A stretch of 64,000 nucleotides of DNA from Haliscomenobacter hydrossis DSM 1100 (GTDB lineage: Bacteria > Bacteroidota > Bacteroidia > Chitinophagales > Saprospiraceae), in the NCBI RefSeq assembly GCF_000212735.1, contig NC_015510.1, positions 6,201,001 through 6,265,000 on the forward strand. The letters run 5' to 3'. Below the pieces are notes generated by a model. That model saw only the letters and a list, made by a program, of their open reading frames with translations. It had not been told where the DNA came from and searched no databases. This document shows positions 17,987-27,070 of this stretch, one piece after another. The translations under genes were made by a program, and so were the position numbers. Positions within the stretch are counted from its first letter, which is position 1, and every line of letters begins with the position of its first letter.

Positions 17987-18358
17987 ATGAAAAAAATCAA
18001 CCTCCTCTACTGGATCATCACTGGCCTTTTTGCTGCGTTTATGATTTTTTCTTCTTACTCCAATTTGACTTCTTCACCGGAAGCGCTTGCCTTGATCGGC
18101 GACCACCTCGGTTATCCCAAGTACATCATTCCTTTTTTAGGAGCCGCCAAAATCCTGGGGGCCATTGCGATTTTGATTCCTTCGTTTCGGCGCATCAAGG
18201 AATGGGCGTATGCGGGGCTGTGTTTCGATTTGGTGGGCGCGTTCTTTTCCTTGCTCAAAGTAGATGGCCCTCAGCCTGGTGTTTTTTTTATGCTGATTTT
18301 TATCGGCTTGTTGTTTGCATCATACTTTTTGTGGCACAAAAAGATCGCTACGGCGTAA
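17987..18358 (+). CDS. DoxX-like family membrane protein
   Basis: 123 residues with four hydrophobic segments: 'LLYWIITGLFAAFMIFSSYS' at about 5-24, 'IIPFLGAAKILGAIAILIP' at about 51-69, 'YAGLCFDLVGAFFSLL' at about 80-95, and 'GVFFMLIFIGLLFASYFLW' at about 103-121. The 'GYPKYIIPFLGAAKILGAIA' stretch is typical of the DoxX_2/DoxX-like family, small inner-membrane proteins of unsettled function, some linked to redox or thiol metabolism. ATG 17987 gives the first segment its usual start and follows a -7 promoter element. It stands alone and is followed by palindromes. Confidence 0.8.
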   Translation: MKKINLLYWIITGLFAAFMIFSSYSNLTSSPEALALIGDHLGYPKYIIPFLGAAKILGAIAILIPSFRRIKEWAYAGLCFDLVGAFFSLLKVDGPQPGVFFMLIFIGLLFASYFLWHKKIATA

Positions 18359-18372
18359 CTGGCGACGTACTA

Positions 18373-18624
18373 AAGTGACAACAATGGGAGCGCGGATGAC
18401 ACGGATTGGGCGGATTTACGCGGATTTCTATCCCGCCTGCGGCGTGATTGTATTGGCCACAAATGGCACAAATTTTCACAAAAAAAAACACCGACGTGAA
18501 CAAAGTGAATGTCCTATTTGTGAAAATTTGTGGCAAAAAAACTGAAAAACTTCACCGCAGGCGAAGCAAAAATCCGCGTAAATCCGCCCAATCCGTGTCA
18601 TCCGCGTTCCCATTGTTGTCGCTT
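18373..18624. repeat. nested palindromes between DoxX-like gene and galactanase locus
   Basis: The outer arms AAGTGACAACAATGGGAGCG and ...CGTTCCCATTGTTGTCGCTT close around 9-nt units (GCGGATGAC, ACGGATTGG, GCGGATTTA). An unrelated inner pair nests inside: GCCACAAATGGCACAAATTT, with TTTTCACAAA, against GTGAAAATTTGTGGC. It fills the gap 18359-18710; no gene is seen. It may terminate both flanking transcripts, which converge here. Confidence 0.75.
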
Positions 18625-18710
18625 TGGTTTTAAAACCATACCCTTTCCACCTCAACAAAAAAAGCCCCGTTCATACTGAACAGGGCACCAATGTTTTGTG
18701 CTGATGTAGT

Positions 18711-21700
18711 CTATTTGTTCGAATTCAGATAAGCCTTGGCGATTTCATCATAAACCGGCAGCAACTCATTCGACTTCCCTTCCCGGTCAAATACCTGCTC
18801 CCAGGTATTCAGTGGCTCCCAAATGCAGGTGCCCTTACCTTTCCCATTCGGCAATTCAAATGCAATTTTGTTCACCTCTCGTTTCAGTTGGGAGTATTCC
18901 ACCACGATCACATCGCGTTGGTAACGTCGCACCAGGTCATTCAGGTTGTGTTCCAAATCCTCCAGGGTACCGTGCCATTTGGGGTAATACGATTCCCCGA
19001 TCACGTCAAAATGCACCCCGCGCGCCAACATGTTGTCGATGAAAAAGACCGATTCGTGGTTTTGGCCACCTAGCGCTACGTGCAGCATCATGACGATGTT
19101 GGGATCCACGGCTTTCACGGCAGCGGTGCCTGCATTGAGCAATTGCGCCAGTTGATCCAGGTTGCTGACCTTGCCCTCGGGCCAAATGATCCCGTGGTTG
19201 ATTTCGTTGCCGATTTGTACCATGTCGGGTGTAGTGCCCTGGTCTTTCAGTTCCTGAATCACCTGCCGGGTGTAATCGTACATGGCTTTTTTTAACTCCG
19301 TAAAGCCCAGTCCCCGCCAGGCTGCCGGTTTGTATTGTTTGCCGGGGTCGGCCCAGTAGTCGCTGTAATGAAAATCGAGTAGGAGTTTCATGCCCGCAGC
19401 TTTTACCCTTTTGGCCATAGCTTTGGTATGCGCCAGGTCACAAAAACCCTTTTGGGGGGAATAGCCGGAATCGCGCGCGGGGTTATTAAAAATCCGGAGG
19501 CGCACGTAATTGAAGCCGTGTTGTTTTAAACTTTCGATGGCATCTACGGGCGTTCCTTTTTCTGAAAATTTGATGCCTCGGGCTTCCAGTTCGGGTAAAA
19601 AGGAAATGTCCGCCCCCAACATTTGCCCAACTGGGCGAGATTTGGCCGCTTCCCCTTTCAGCTCATACGTTTTATCGATGGTCACGCTAGCTACCTCGCG
19701 AGGCGTCACGGTGATGATGTCAGTAGAACCCTTCCACAAACCCGACGCAGTAGCTTCAATTTTAATGATGTCTGGTTTGACGCTGCCCTGCACAATGAAT
19801 TGTGCTTTGCCATTGAACAAGCGGCGTTGCCAGGCCCCGTCCACACATTGGTCGGGTTCGTGGCTGCTGGGGTCACCATTGCCTACGCCGATGATTTTGC
19901 CCTCCCCTTCGATGGCAAAACGGATCAGGTTGTCGGCATCGGGCACTTCGCGGCCTTCACGGTCGACTACGGTGACGTTGATGACGCTCACATCCTGGCC
20001 ATCGGCCAACATGGTGGTTTTATAGGGGGTGAGCACCACTTCGGTAGGTGTACCCGTGGTTTCGACTTTGGCCGTCAGTTTTTTGCCTTTTTTGTAGGCG
20101 ATCGCTTCGAGTTTGCCGGGTTCGTAATTGACTGTCCATTGCAGGTGGCCATGACGTTTCATCTCTTGTTTGCCCAGGCTTTTGCCATTCAAAAACAGCT
20201 CCACGTCGTCCGCATTGGAATTGACCCACACATCGATGGGCTGGCCACGTTTGTCGCGCCAATTCCAGTGCGGAGAGATGTGCAGCACGTCTTTATCTGT
20301 CCACCAGCTTTGGTAGTAGTAATACAGGTTTTTGGGAAAACCACACATGTCCATCACTCCAAAGTGCGAGCTGATGTTGGGCCATTGGTAGGGCGTCGGT
20401 TCACCCCGGTAATCGAAGCCCGTCCAGATGAAGCCACCCAACCAGAAGTCGCTTTCAGCTGCCAGCATCCACCACTCCTCGGCACGGCTGGCCCACCAGG
20501 GCGCATGGATGTCCTGATCGGGCAGGTAGGCGCGGATGCTGTCTTTGCTGTATTGTCCGCGGGTGCTCACCGTACTGCCCATCTCGGTGCCGATGATGGG
20601 TTGGTTGGGGTGCTCGGCGTGGTAATCGGCTACTGCATATTGGCGGTAGTTGAAGCTACGCACGGGGATCACCTCGTTGATGCCTTTGTAAACATTGGCC
20701 AGGTCGGCGGCGTAAGTGCAGGTGCGCGTGGGATCAAGTTGTTTGAGTTTGGCGATGTAGGTTTGGGCGATGCGTTTGCCGTGGCTGGTGGTATGAATCC
20801 AGCCCTCTTCATTGCCAATCGACCACATGAAGACCGAGGCATGATTACGGTCCCGTTTCACCAGACGTTCGAACTGGCCCATGTACTCCGGCCCGCTGTT
20901 GAGCAGGCGTTGCTCGTCCATGACCAACATGCCGAGGCTGTCACAAGCGTCGAGCAATTCGGGGGTGGGGGCATTGTGGCTGCTGCGGTAGGCATTGGTG
21001 CCCATGTTTTTGAGCAAGGCAATGCGGTAGTATTGCAGGTGATCGGGCAGGGCGCTGCCTACCCCTGCGTGATCCTGGTGGCAATTGACACCGTAAAGTT
21101 TGATGGCCTCGCCGTTGAGAAATACGCCATCGGGTTTGATTTCAATCTTGCGGATGCCGTAGCGGATGCTTTGTTTGTCGAGCAATTTTCCATTCGAGCG
21201 CACTTCGACCACCAAACGGTGCAAGTAGGGGTCTTCCAAAGACCACAAGTGGGGCTTGCTGACCGGGATGCTGTGTTTGAGGGTTTGTTCAGTATTTGCA
21301 CCCAGGGTAATGGTTTGTTCTTTGGGCACGCCGACCAACTTACCCGCCCGATCCTGGAGGTAAGTTTTAAGGGTACAAATGCTGGTTTGGGTGTTTTCAT
21401 TGGCCAGGGTGCTTTCTATTTGCACGGTGGTGGTGGTACCCTGGAAATTGGTATAGGCAAAAATGCCATCGGTGGCAATGTGCGTGTTTTGGTACTTGTT
21501 GAGCCACACGTGCCGATAGATGCCCGCGCCTTCATAAAACCAACCTTCATACTGGGTAGCGTCCACGCGGACGACAATGACGTTATCACGGTTGTAATTG
21601 ATGAAGTCGGTGATGTCGTAGGCCATCCCGATGTAACCACTGGCGTTGGTGCCGAGGTAAAAGCCGTTGATCCAGACCTGGGCATTGCGGAAGACTCCAT

Positions 21701-22118
21701 CAAACTGGATTTGGAAACGTTGACTGGAATCGGCGGGGGAGACCCGAAAATGTTTGCGGTACCATCCGATGCTGGTCTCGGGGAAATGGCCACCTACGGG
21801 TTTGTAGCCGTGGGCCATCACGTCAAAATTGTCTTTGTAGGCAAAAGGTAACTCTACTGCCCAGTCGTGGGGCAGGTTCAAGGAACGCCAGGTACTGTCT
21901 TTAAAACGTGGGTCGATGGCGGTTTGGGCAGCGCCACCCGATTTGGAAAAAATGGTGGCAAGGCTGTAGTTGAAGTCTTTTTCGGGGTTGGCGGCGTGGC
22001 CGAAGTGGAATTTCCAGTTGGCATCGAAGTTGATGCGCTCGCGGGGGGAGCTTTGGGCGCTGGCGTGAAGCGCAGCAGCACAAAGGAGGCAGAGCCAGAG
22101 GTATTTGAATGCTTGCAT
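18711..22118 (-). CDS. GH2 beta-galactosidase fused to GH53 endo-beta-1,4-galactanase
   Basis: 1135 residues with a signal peptide ending 'AALHASAQ'. The N-terminal two thirds is a GH2 enzyme: a sugar-binding jelly roll with 'NLPHDWAVELPF' and 'YRHVWLNK', an Ig-like domain, a TIM barrel with the acid/base Glu in 'SIGNEEGW' (near 434) and the nucleophile Glu in 'IGTEMGS' (near 510), then C-terminal Ig-like domains including 'LADGQDVSVINVTVVDREG'. From about residue 825 a second complete catalytic domain starts: 'GADISFLPELEARG', GH53 type, with the acid/base Glu in 'QIGNEINHG' (near 971) and the nucleophile in 'VVEYS' (near 1073). One polypeptide could therefore cut internal beta-1,4-galactan bonds and trim galactose. 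It ends the susC-susD-susE-GH53 gene series. Such a fusion is unusual, and both active sites look intact. Confidence 0.92.
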   Translation of the reverse strand: MQAFKYLWLCLLCAAALHASAQSSPRERINFDANWKFHFGHAANPEKDFNYSLATIFSKSGGAAQTAIDPRFKDSTWRSLNLPHDWAVELPFAYKDNFDVMAHGYKPVGGHFPETSIGWYRKHFRVSPADSSQRFQIQFDGVFRNAQVWINGFYLGTNASGYIGMAYDITDFINYNRDNVIVVRVDATQYEGWFYEGAGIYRHVWLNKYQNTHIATDGIFAYTNFQGTTTTVQIESTLANENTQTSICTLKTYLQDRAGKLVGVPKEQTITLGANTEQTLKHSIPVSKPHLWSLEDPYLHRLVVEVRSNGKLLDKQSIRYGIRKIEIKPDGVFLNGEAIKLYGVNCHQDHAGVGSALPDHLQYYRIALLKNMGTNAYRSSHNAPTPELLDACDSLGMLVMDEQRLLNSGPEYMGQFERLVKRDRNHASVFMWSIGNEEGWIHTTSHGKRIAQTYIAKLKQLDPTRTCTYAADLANVYKGINEVIPVRSFNYRQYAVADYHAEHPNQPIIGTEMGSTVSTRGQYSKDSIRAYLPDQDIHAPWWASRAEEWWMLAAESDFWLGGFIWTGFDYRGEPTPYQWPNISSHFGVMDMCGFPKNLYYYYQSWWTDKDVLHISPHWNWRDKRGQPIDVWVNSNADDVELFLNGKSLGKQEMKRHGHLQWTVNYEPGKLEAIAYKKGKKLTAKVETTGTPTEVVLTPYKTTMLADGQDVSVINVTVVDREGREVPDADNLIRFAIEGEGKIIGVGNGDPSSHEPDQCVDGAWQRRLFNGKAQFIVQGSVKPDIIKIEATASGLWKGSTDIITVTPREVASVTIDKTYELKGEAAKSRPVGQMLGADISFLPELEARGIKFSEKGTPVDAIESLKQHGFNYVRLRIFNNPARDSGYSPQKGFCDLAHTKAMAKRVKAAGMKLLLDFHYSDYWADPGKQYKPAAWRGLGFTELKKAMYDYTRQVIQELKDQGTTPDMVQIGNEINHGIIWPEGKVSNLDQLAQLLNAGTAAVKAVDPNIVMMLHVALGGQNHESVFFIDNMLARGVHFDVIGESYYPKWHGTLEDLEHNLNDLVRRYQRDVIVVEYSQLKREVNKIAFELPNGKGKGTCIWEPLNTWEQVFDREGKSNELLPVYDEIAKAYLNSNK

Positions 22119-22178
22119 GAGTGGTTTTTCGTTTGTTGCTGGTTAAGCGTTGAATTGCAGCTTCGCTGCTGGATTTTC

Positions 22179-22792
22179 CAAAGCGACATGATGGGAACGC
22201 GGATGACGCGGGTTAGGCGGATTTGCGCGGATTATGCTTTGCCTACGGCAAAGTTTTTTTAGCCACAAATTCCACAAATTTTCACAAATAGAACATTCAC
22301 TTCGTTCATGTTGTGCACAACTAAGGTGTTCTAAGGTGTGTCTAAGGCGGTTCAATAAGAACACTTTAGAAGTTTTATTAACCACCTTAGACCTGTCGAT
22401 TACCCACAAATCCCCTAATTAGGTTTGTGGTTGATATTGAGCATTTTACTGCGGCCTCAGAACCCCCGACCCCTAAAGGGGAGCACATTTTAGGTAACTA
22501 AAAGGCCTTACTTTTTCTAAAAAAGGGGGAAATATTACGATTATCGAAAATATACTCCCCTTTAGGGGTTGGGGGTTCTGAAGCTAAAGCACAATCTCGC
22601 ATTCAATGTGCGGATTTGTGGGTAATCGACAGACCTTAGACACCTTAGAACACCTTAGGAAACTATATGCATACGGCACTTGCAAGCAAAGTTTGTGTCA
22701 TTTGTTGCTTATGTCATTTCGCCGAAGGCGGAATAAAATCCGCGTAAATCCGCCTAATCCGTGTCATCAGCGTTCCCATCATGTCGCTTTGG
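22179..22792. repeat. long nested palindrome between the two galactanase genes, interrupted by a 240-bp element
   Basis: The outer arms AAAGCGACATGATGGGAACG and CGTTCCCATCATGTCGCTTT carry 9-nt units (GCGGATGAC, GCGGGTTAG, GCGGATTTG). An inner pair AAGGTGTTCTAAGGTGTGTC against GACACCTTAGAACACCTT nests within, and its right side is interrupted by the 240-bp element at 22393-22632. No gene is seen in 22119-22794. Confidence 0.75.
22393..22632. mobile_element. 240-bp MITE-like element, copy 1
   Basis: Terminal inverted repeats of 21 bp: CTGTCGATTACCCACAAATC plus C at the left, and the complement at the right end. A second inner pair (AGAACCCCCGACCCCTAAAG against CTTTAGGGGTTGGGGGTTCT) makes the whole element foldable. 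It is flanked by the 9-bp direct repeat ACCTTAGAC. It encodes no protein. As far as I can compare by eye it is identical to the copy at 25212-25451. Confidence 0.85.
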
Positions 22793-22794
22793 TT

Positions 22795-23817
22795 TTATTT
22801 AAAGGCACTCAGCGCCGCCGTCGGCCGCCCCGAATTGTCAAAAGCGCCCAAAGTATAGCCCTTCCAATTGTTGTAAGCCTGCGGTTCCCAGTACAAGACC
22901 CCTAAGCCTTTATTCCCGGAAACCGACTTGACCTTGCTGATCAGGTCGCTCAGGAACTGGCCGGATTCTGCCGCACTGTCCCAACTCATGCCCACTTCCA
23001 CCACCATTACTTCCTTGCCATAACGGGCTACCATGTCGTTCATGTTGTTGAGGCACTGTTGATTTAAGCTCGACCAATCGCTGGGACTGGGGTACAACGA
23101 CATACCGATCACATCGTACCGGGCACCATTGGCTTTGAGGCCATCGAACATCCAACGGAAGAGTGAGTTGTTGTAGCCATTGGAAATATGGGCGATGACT
23201 TTTGTTTTGGGGAAAACCGATTTTACAGCATCAGCCCCGGCATTGAACAGTTGGGCGAAATTGCTCATGTTCTCCGAAGCTTTGCCATCGGGCCAAAGCA
23301 TACCGTTGTTGGTTTCATTGCCCACTTGTACCCATTCGGGTTCAATGCCGTTATTTTTTAGCGCGGTTAAGACTTCGACGGTATGAGCAGCCAGGGCCGT
23401 TTTTAACCCCGCCAAATCCATCCCTACCCAGGCGGCAGGTTTGGTCTGTTTACCCGGATCCGCCCAGGAATCGCTGTAATGAAAGTCGATCATGATGCGC
23501 AGTCCCAGTGCTTTGGCCCGGAGAGCCTTGGCCACTACATCCGCGGTATTGTTCCAGGCAGGGGAGGGGTTGACCCAAACCCGCAGGCGGATGCTGTTCA
23601 TACCCAGGGACTTCATCAGGGCCATGCCTTCTTGTTGGGCGCCCGACGCATTGTAAAACTTGCGGCCAGCAGCCTCCATTTCCGTGATCCAACTGATGTC
23701 AGCTCCTTTGGCGAATTCGGCTTTGGTGTCTCTGGGCGGATCAACGGTGATCGGCGCATTTTTTTTTGAACAAGTGAGGCTTAGTAAGATGGATAGAAAT
23801 AGGATGATGCGTTTCAT
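22795..23817 (-). CDS. GH53 endo-beta-1,4-galactanase, lipoprotein
   Basis: 340 residues from ATG 23815-23817. This start puts a lipoprotein signal at the N-terminus (MKRIILFLSILLSLTCSKKN, Cys16), so the enzyme is probably anchored on the cell surface. The catalytic domain starts 'GADISWITEMEAAGRKF' and keeps the GH53 landmarks: 'SIRLRVWVNPSP', 'IDFHYSDSWADPGKQTKPAAW', the acid/base Glu in 'QVGNETNNGMLWP' (near 167) and the nucleophile Glu in 'VVEVGMSW' (near 273). It would cut long beta-1,4-galactan outside the cell into oligomers for SusCD uptake, while the downstream GH2-GH53 fusion continues the breakdown. Its GH53 domain and that of the fusion share landmarks but differ clearly, so they are not a recent duplication. 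Confidence 0.95.
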   Translation of the reverse strand: MKRIILFLSILLSLTCSKKNAPITVDPPRDTKAEFAKGADISWITEMEAAGRKFYNASGAQQEGMALMKSLGMNSIRLRVWVNPSPAWNNTADVVAKALRAKALGLRIMIDFHYSDSWADPGKQTKPAAWVGMDLAGLKTALAAHTVEVLTALKNNGIEPEWVQVGNETNNGMLWPDGKASENMSNFAQLFNAGADAVKSVFPKTKVIAHISNGYNNSLFRWMFDGLKANGARYDVIGMSLYPSPSDWSSLNQQCLNNMNDMVARYGKEVMVVEVGMSWDSAAESGQFLSDLISKVKSVSGNKGLGVLYWEPQAYNNWKGYTLGAFDNSGRPTAALSAFK

Positions 23818-23926
23818 GCTGGTTATTTGAAAATAAAAGTCGGCCCTGGGTGATGGAATTTTCCACACACCCAGGGATTGACGTAAGCACAATTAATAGA
23901 ACACTAAATGACTTTAAAAACGCTAG

Positions 23927-25093
23927 TTACAACTTAGTCAACTTGTACGTTTTGTTGATGAATTCTACGCTGATGCGGTAAGTCCCCGCTTCATCTGGAG
24001 CAGGAATGTCTACTCCGGAATCCGCCACGAATTTTCCACCCAGTTTTACACTTGGAGCGTCAGCATTCGCAATGGCAAATTTGTGGTCCCAACTGCCATT
24101 TTGGGGCAAAAGCAGGTATTTTTTTCCAGAAGAAAGTGCAACGTTGAGTTCAAAAGCACCGCTGGATACCTGGGTAAATTGTTGGGTTGGAACGGGTACG
24201 GGATTGTTCCACCCACCATTCGTCGCATCCCCTACGATGAACAGGTCGCTGGGAGGCATGTCGGCATTACTCACCGGAGTCACAGTGTATTTGCCTTTGA
24301 TAAAATCGACAATGATTTTATAATTGCCACTGGCTAGAGGTGCCGGAATGTCCTGACCCGAATCCACGATAAAATCGCCACCTGCACTCATACCTGGAGC
24401 CCCGGCATTGGCCACGGCGTACTTGTGCCCCCAATCGCCATTGGTCGGTAGAAACAGGTATTTGTTGCCACCCGTCAATTGGAAAATACCCCCGAAGGTG
24501 AATTTGTCCAATTTGGTGAATTTTTGGCCTGGCGTGGGAACCGGATTGTTCCACCCGCCAACGGTTGCGTCACCCACCAAAAACAGGTTGTCAGGCACAG
24601 GATACAAAGCCACGGGCTCGGTAGAGTAGGGGCTAACGGTTAGATTGATGGTGTTCGAAATCAACTCAGTGCTGGGTAAATACAATGCTGCCTTTACCCG
24701 AATGGCCAGGCTGTAATTCCGTGCACTGTCGGCAATGTTCAGATTCGCCAGCATGCGGTTGAACTCCTTGCCATTTACCGGATTGCTCAGAGCATTGGTT
24801 ACGGTGATCCGTTGTGGTTTGGCAAAATTTTTGCCCAGTGAATCAATCTCCAGGGTGTAGGTCACGTTATGGCTGGTTTTTTCCCCGTCAATTTGGTAAT
24901 TGGGGTCTGACCAGGTGAAGCTGATGACGTTTCTGGAGGAATCGGCAGGCACCAGGTTAACCCGATTGACCGAACTCGACAAAGTTGGGGCCACCCCATC
25001 TTTGAATACGGCATTGATTTCTTCTTTGCTACAAGAAACCAGGCCCAGAGTTGCCGCAAAAAATATATAGATGAAACGAATGTATGTTTTCAT
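23927..25093 (-). CDS. SusE-like surface glycan-binding lipoprotein
   Basis: 388 residues. The lipoprotein signal ends 'TLGLVSCSKEE'. The N-terminal SusE domain starts 'LSSSVNRVNLVPADSSRNVI' and 'FTWSDPNYQ', a typical SusE opening. Two tandem copies of a SusE/SusF-type carbohydrate-binding module follow: 'DNLFLVGDATVGGWNNPVPT' and 'SDLFIVGDATNGGWNNPVPV', each continuing with 'YLFLPTNGDWGHKYAV' or 'YLLLPQNGSWDHKFAI' and ending 'IPAP.A.G.Y.I.V.F...KY.V'. SusE-type proteins hold substrate at the surface next to SusCD and have no catalytic activity. Its place between susD and the galactanases indicates galactan as ligand, which is an inference. It ends 109 nt before the GH53 lipoprotein. Confidence 0.9.
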   Translation of the reverse strand: MKTYIRFIYIFFAATLGLVSCSKEEINAVFKDGVAPTLSSSVNRVNLVPADSSRNVISFTWSDPNYQIDGEKTSHNVTYTLEIDSLGKNFAKPQRITVTNALSNPVNGKEFNRMLANLNIADSARNYSLAIRVKAALYLPSTELISNTINLTVSPYSTEPVALYPVPDNLFLVGDATVGGWNNPVPTPGQKFTKLDKFTFGGIFQLTGGNKYLFLPTNGDWGHKYAVANAGAPGMSAGGDFIVDSGQDIPAPLASGNYKIIVDFIKGKYTVTPVSNADMPPSDLFIVGDATNGGWNNPVPVPTQQFTQVSSGAFELNVALSSGKKYLLLPQNGSWDHKFAIANADAPSVKLGGKFVADSGVDIPAPDEAGTYRISVEFINKTYKLTKL

Positions 25094-25113
25094 GATTGTT
25101 TTTGTTAAATGTT

Positions 25114-25481
25114 TAGGAAGGTTGAGGGAGGTTGAGAAGGTTTAGGCTACCGCAGCGATTTTGACGTCGATAGTGTCTAAGTCGCTGCGGTAGCCTAAAC
25201 CTTCTCAACCTCTGTCGATTACCCACAAATCCCCTAATTAGGTTTGTGGTTGATATTGAGCATTTTACTGCGGCCTCAGAACCCCCGACCCCTAAAGGGG
25301 AGCACATTTTAGGTAACTAAAAGGCCTTACTTTTTCTAAAAAAGGGGGAAATATTACGATTATCGAAAATATACTCCCCTTTAGGGGTTGGGGGTTCTGA
25401 AGCTAAAGCACAATCTCGCATTCAATGTGCGGATTTGTGGGTAATCGACAGTTCTCAACCTCCCTCAACTTCTCAACCTTT
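25114..25481. repeat. palindrome between susD and susE, interrupted by a 240-bp element
   Basis: The left arm GGAAGGTTGAGGGAGGTTGA, then GAAGGTTTAGGCTACCGCAG, pairs with CTGCGGTAGCCTAAACCTTC, then TCAACCTCCCTCAACTTCTC once the 240-bp element at 25212-25451 is removed. The units are about 10 nt (AAGGTTGAGG, GAGGTTGAGA). No gene is seen in 25094-25481. Confidence 0.75.
25212..25451. mobile_element. 240-bp MITE-like element, copy 2
   Basis: Same 240 bp and same orientation as 22393-22632, with the same 21-bp terminal inverted repeats. It is flanked on both sides by TTCTCAACCT, a 10-bp direct repeat. Removing the element plus one copy of this repeat restores the right arm of the host palindrome so that it matches its left arm. 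That supports genuine insertion with target-site duplication. Confidence 0.9.
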
Positions 25482-27047
25482 TCAATTATACCCCGGATTC
25501 TGCTGCAAATTTGGATTCGTGTTGATCTCTGGTGCAGGAATGGGGTAAATGTTGCGGAAACTTTCCACCCCTCGTCCATCCTTGACGTTGCCTTTCCAGG
25601 GCCAGAGATAGTCGGCAGTGGTGAATTGGTTGAAACGAATCAGGTCAGTCCGGCGTTTGGCTTCCCAATGGAATTCACGGGCGCGTTCATCAATGATGTT
25701 TTGTAGCGTCAGGCTACCCAGATTATTGTTGCTGTTGCCAAAAGCCCGGCTACGCAGCGCATTCACATAGCCCAATGCTTCACTATTGCTACCACCCGTA
25801 CCACCGCGCAGAACGGCTTCGGCATAAATCAGGTAAGCTTCGGAAAGGCGGAAAATCGGAAAATCATTGTCCACCCAAGTCAGATTGGAACCATTCGCTC
25901 CGGTAGACGTTTTGTTGACCCATTTTTTGATGGAAAAACCGTCGCGGAAATTGCCGATGTCTTCGATGTCTTTTTTCTGACCAGCTTCCTGAAAATTGGC
26001 CCGTTGGTCACCCACGCTGAATTTGTCCACCAGAGCACTGGTGGTGCGTAAGCCACCCCAGGGGTTGTCCACCCCAAAATCAGCGGCCTGCATGTCGCCA
26101 CCAATGGGGGCATGTACCAGGTAAGTGGTGCCACCCCAGGTGCGGGTTTTGACGCCATCAAAAGTGGCCGCAAAAATCATTTCGGTGGACTTGTGGTTGT
26201 CGGCCAAAAACAGGTGACGGTAGTTGCCCTGCAATGCATACCCCCCTTCAGCGATCACTTTTTTGCTGTAGGTAACTGCTTCGGTGTATTTGGCTTGTCC
26301 GGTATAGACCTGGGCATTCAGGTACAAATTGGCCAAAAGCATCCACACCGCGGCTTTATCGGCACGACCGTATTCATTTTGTTTGGGCGCGGGCAGCTCC
26401 GCTTCGATGGCTTTGCATTCACTTTCGATGTAGCTGAACAGGTCAGTGCGAGAAATTTGTTGAGGCAAAAATGCCCCAATGGCATCTTCTTCGGTCACAA
26501 AAGTCACATTGCCAAACAAATCCAGGGCATGCCAGTAGCTCAGGGCGCGCAGAAAACGAGCCTCCAGTTTATAGGCACGAATTTTATCCGCATCAGTTCC
26601 ACTAATTCCCCGGCTGCCCAGGACTCCATCTTCCGACTCACGGATGAAAGAGTTGGCCAGCGCGATTTGGTAAAACAAGCGGCTGTACATGGCCCGCAGA
26701 AAATTGTCCGCGGGCGTCCAGTCCATTTCGTGAAAATCCTTGATGGTTTGGTCGTTCCAACCAATTACTGCTTCATCGGTACACAATTCCTGGAGGTTCC
26801 AGTAGTTCCGGAGGTAAGAAGAAAAACCTTCGTCGATGCCACCGAGGTCGCCACTGCCATCGGGACCGTTGTTGCCCGTCAGGGAGAGGCCACCGTAAAT
26901 TTTGGCCAGAGAACTGCGGTAACCGGCTTCATTGGCAAAGAGTTTATCGGCAGTTAGGCCATTCTCAGGGGTGCGATCGAGGTCTTTGGTGCAGTCTACC
27001 AAAAAGACTGCACAGAGTATGAGGATGCTGAATTTTAAATTGTTCAT
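25482..27047 (-). CDS. susD: SusD/RagB-family surface glycan-binding lipoprotein
   Basis: 521 residues from ATG 27045-27047, chosen because it gives a lipoprotein signal 'FSILILCAVFLVDCTKDLD' with lipobox LVDC. A SusD/RagB architecture follows: 'NEAGYRSSLAKIYGGL' in the N-terminal TPR part, 'LEARFLRALSYWHALDLFGN', 'ADKAAVWMLLANLYLNAQVY', 'DFPIFRLSEAYLIYAEAVLRGG' and the C-terminal 'REFHWEAKRRTDLIRF'. SusD proteins form the lid over the SusC barrel and deliver oligosaccharides to it. The gene lies 23 nt downstream of susC, and the pair is surely co-transcribed. The ligand is probably galactan oligomers, judged from the GH53 enzymes that follow. Confidence 0.95.
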   Translation of the reverse strand: MNNLKFSILILCAVFLVDCTKDLDRTPENGLTADKLFANEAGYRSSLAKIYGGLSLTGNNGPDGSGDLGGIDEGFSSYLRNYWNLQELCTDEAVIGWNDQTIKDFHEMDWTPADNFLRAMYSRLFYQIALANSFIRESEDGVLGSRGISGTDADKIRAYKLEARFLRALSYWHALDLFGNVTFVTEEDAIGAFLPQQISRTDLFSYIESECKAIEAELPAPKQNEYGRADKAAVWMLLANLYLNAQVYTGQAKYTEAVTYSKKVIAEGGYALQGNYRHLFLADNHKSTEMIFAATFDGVKTRTWGGTTYLVHAPIGGDMQAADFGVDNPWGGLRTTSALVDKFSVGDQRANFQEAGQKKDIEDIGNFRDGFSIKKWVNKTSTGANGSNLTWVDNDFPIFRLSEAYLIYAEAVLRGGTGGSNSEALGYVNALRSRAFGNSNNNLGSLTLQNIIDERAREFHWEAKRRTDLIRFNQFTTADYLWPWKGNVKDGRGVESFRNIYPIPAPEINTNPNLQQNPGYN

Positions 27048-27070
27048 GTCGGTTTGATTTTGCGAGCTGA

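Noticed and set aside
19623-21851. 742-codon open frame on the plus strand opposite the GH2-GH53 gene
   Set aside because: The minus-strand frame has a signal peptide and all catalytic motifs. The opposite frame has no recognisable domain and is a codon-bias mirror image.
22393-25451. The 240-bp elements as internally deleted derivatives of the IS630 element at 50553
   Set aside because: End sequences differ (CTGTCGATTACC versus GTGGTGAATAAA), and target duplications are 9-10 bp rather than TA.
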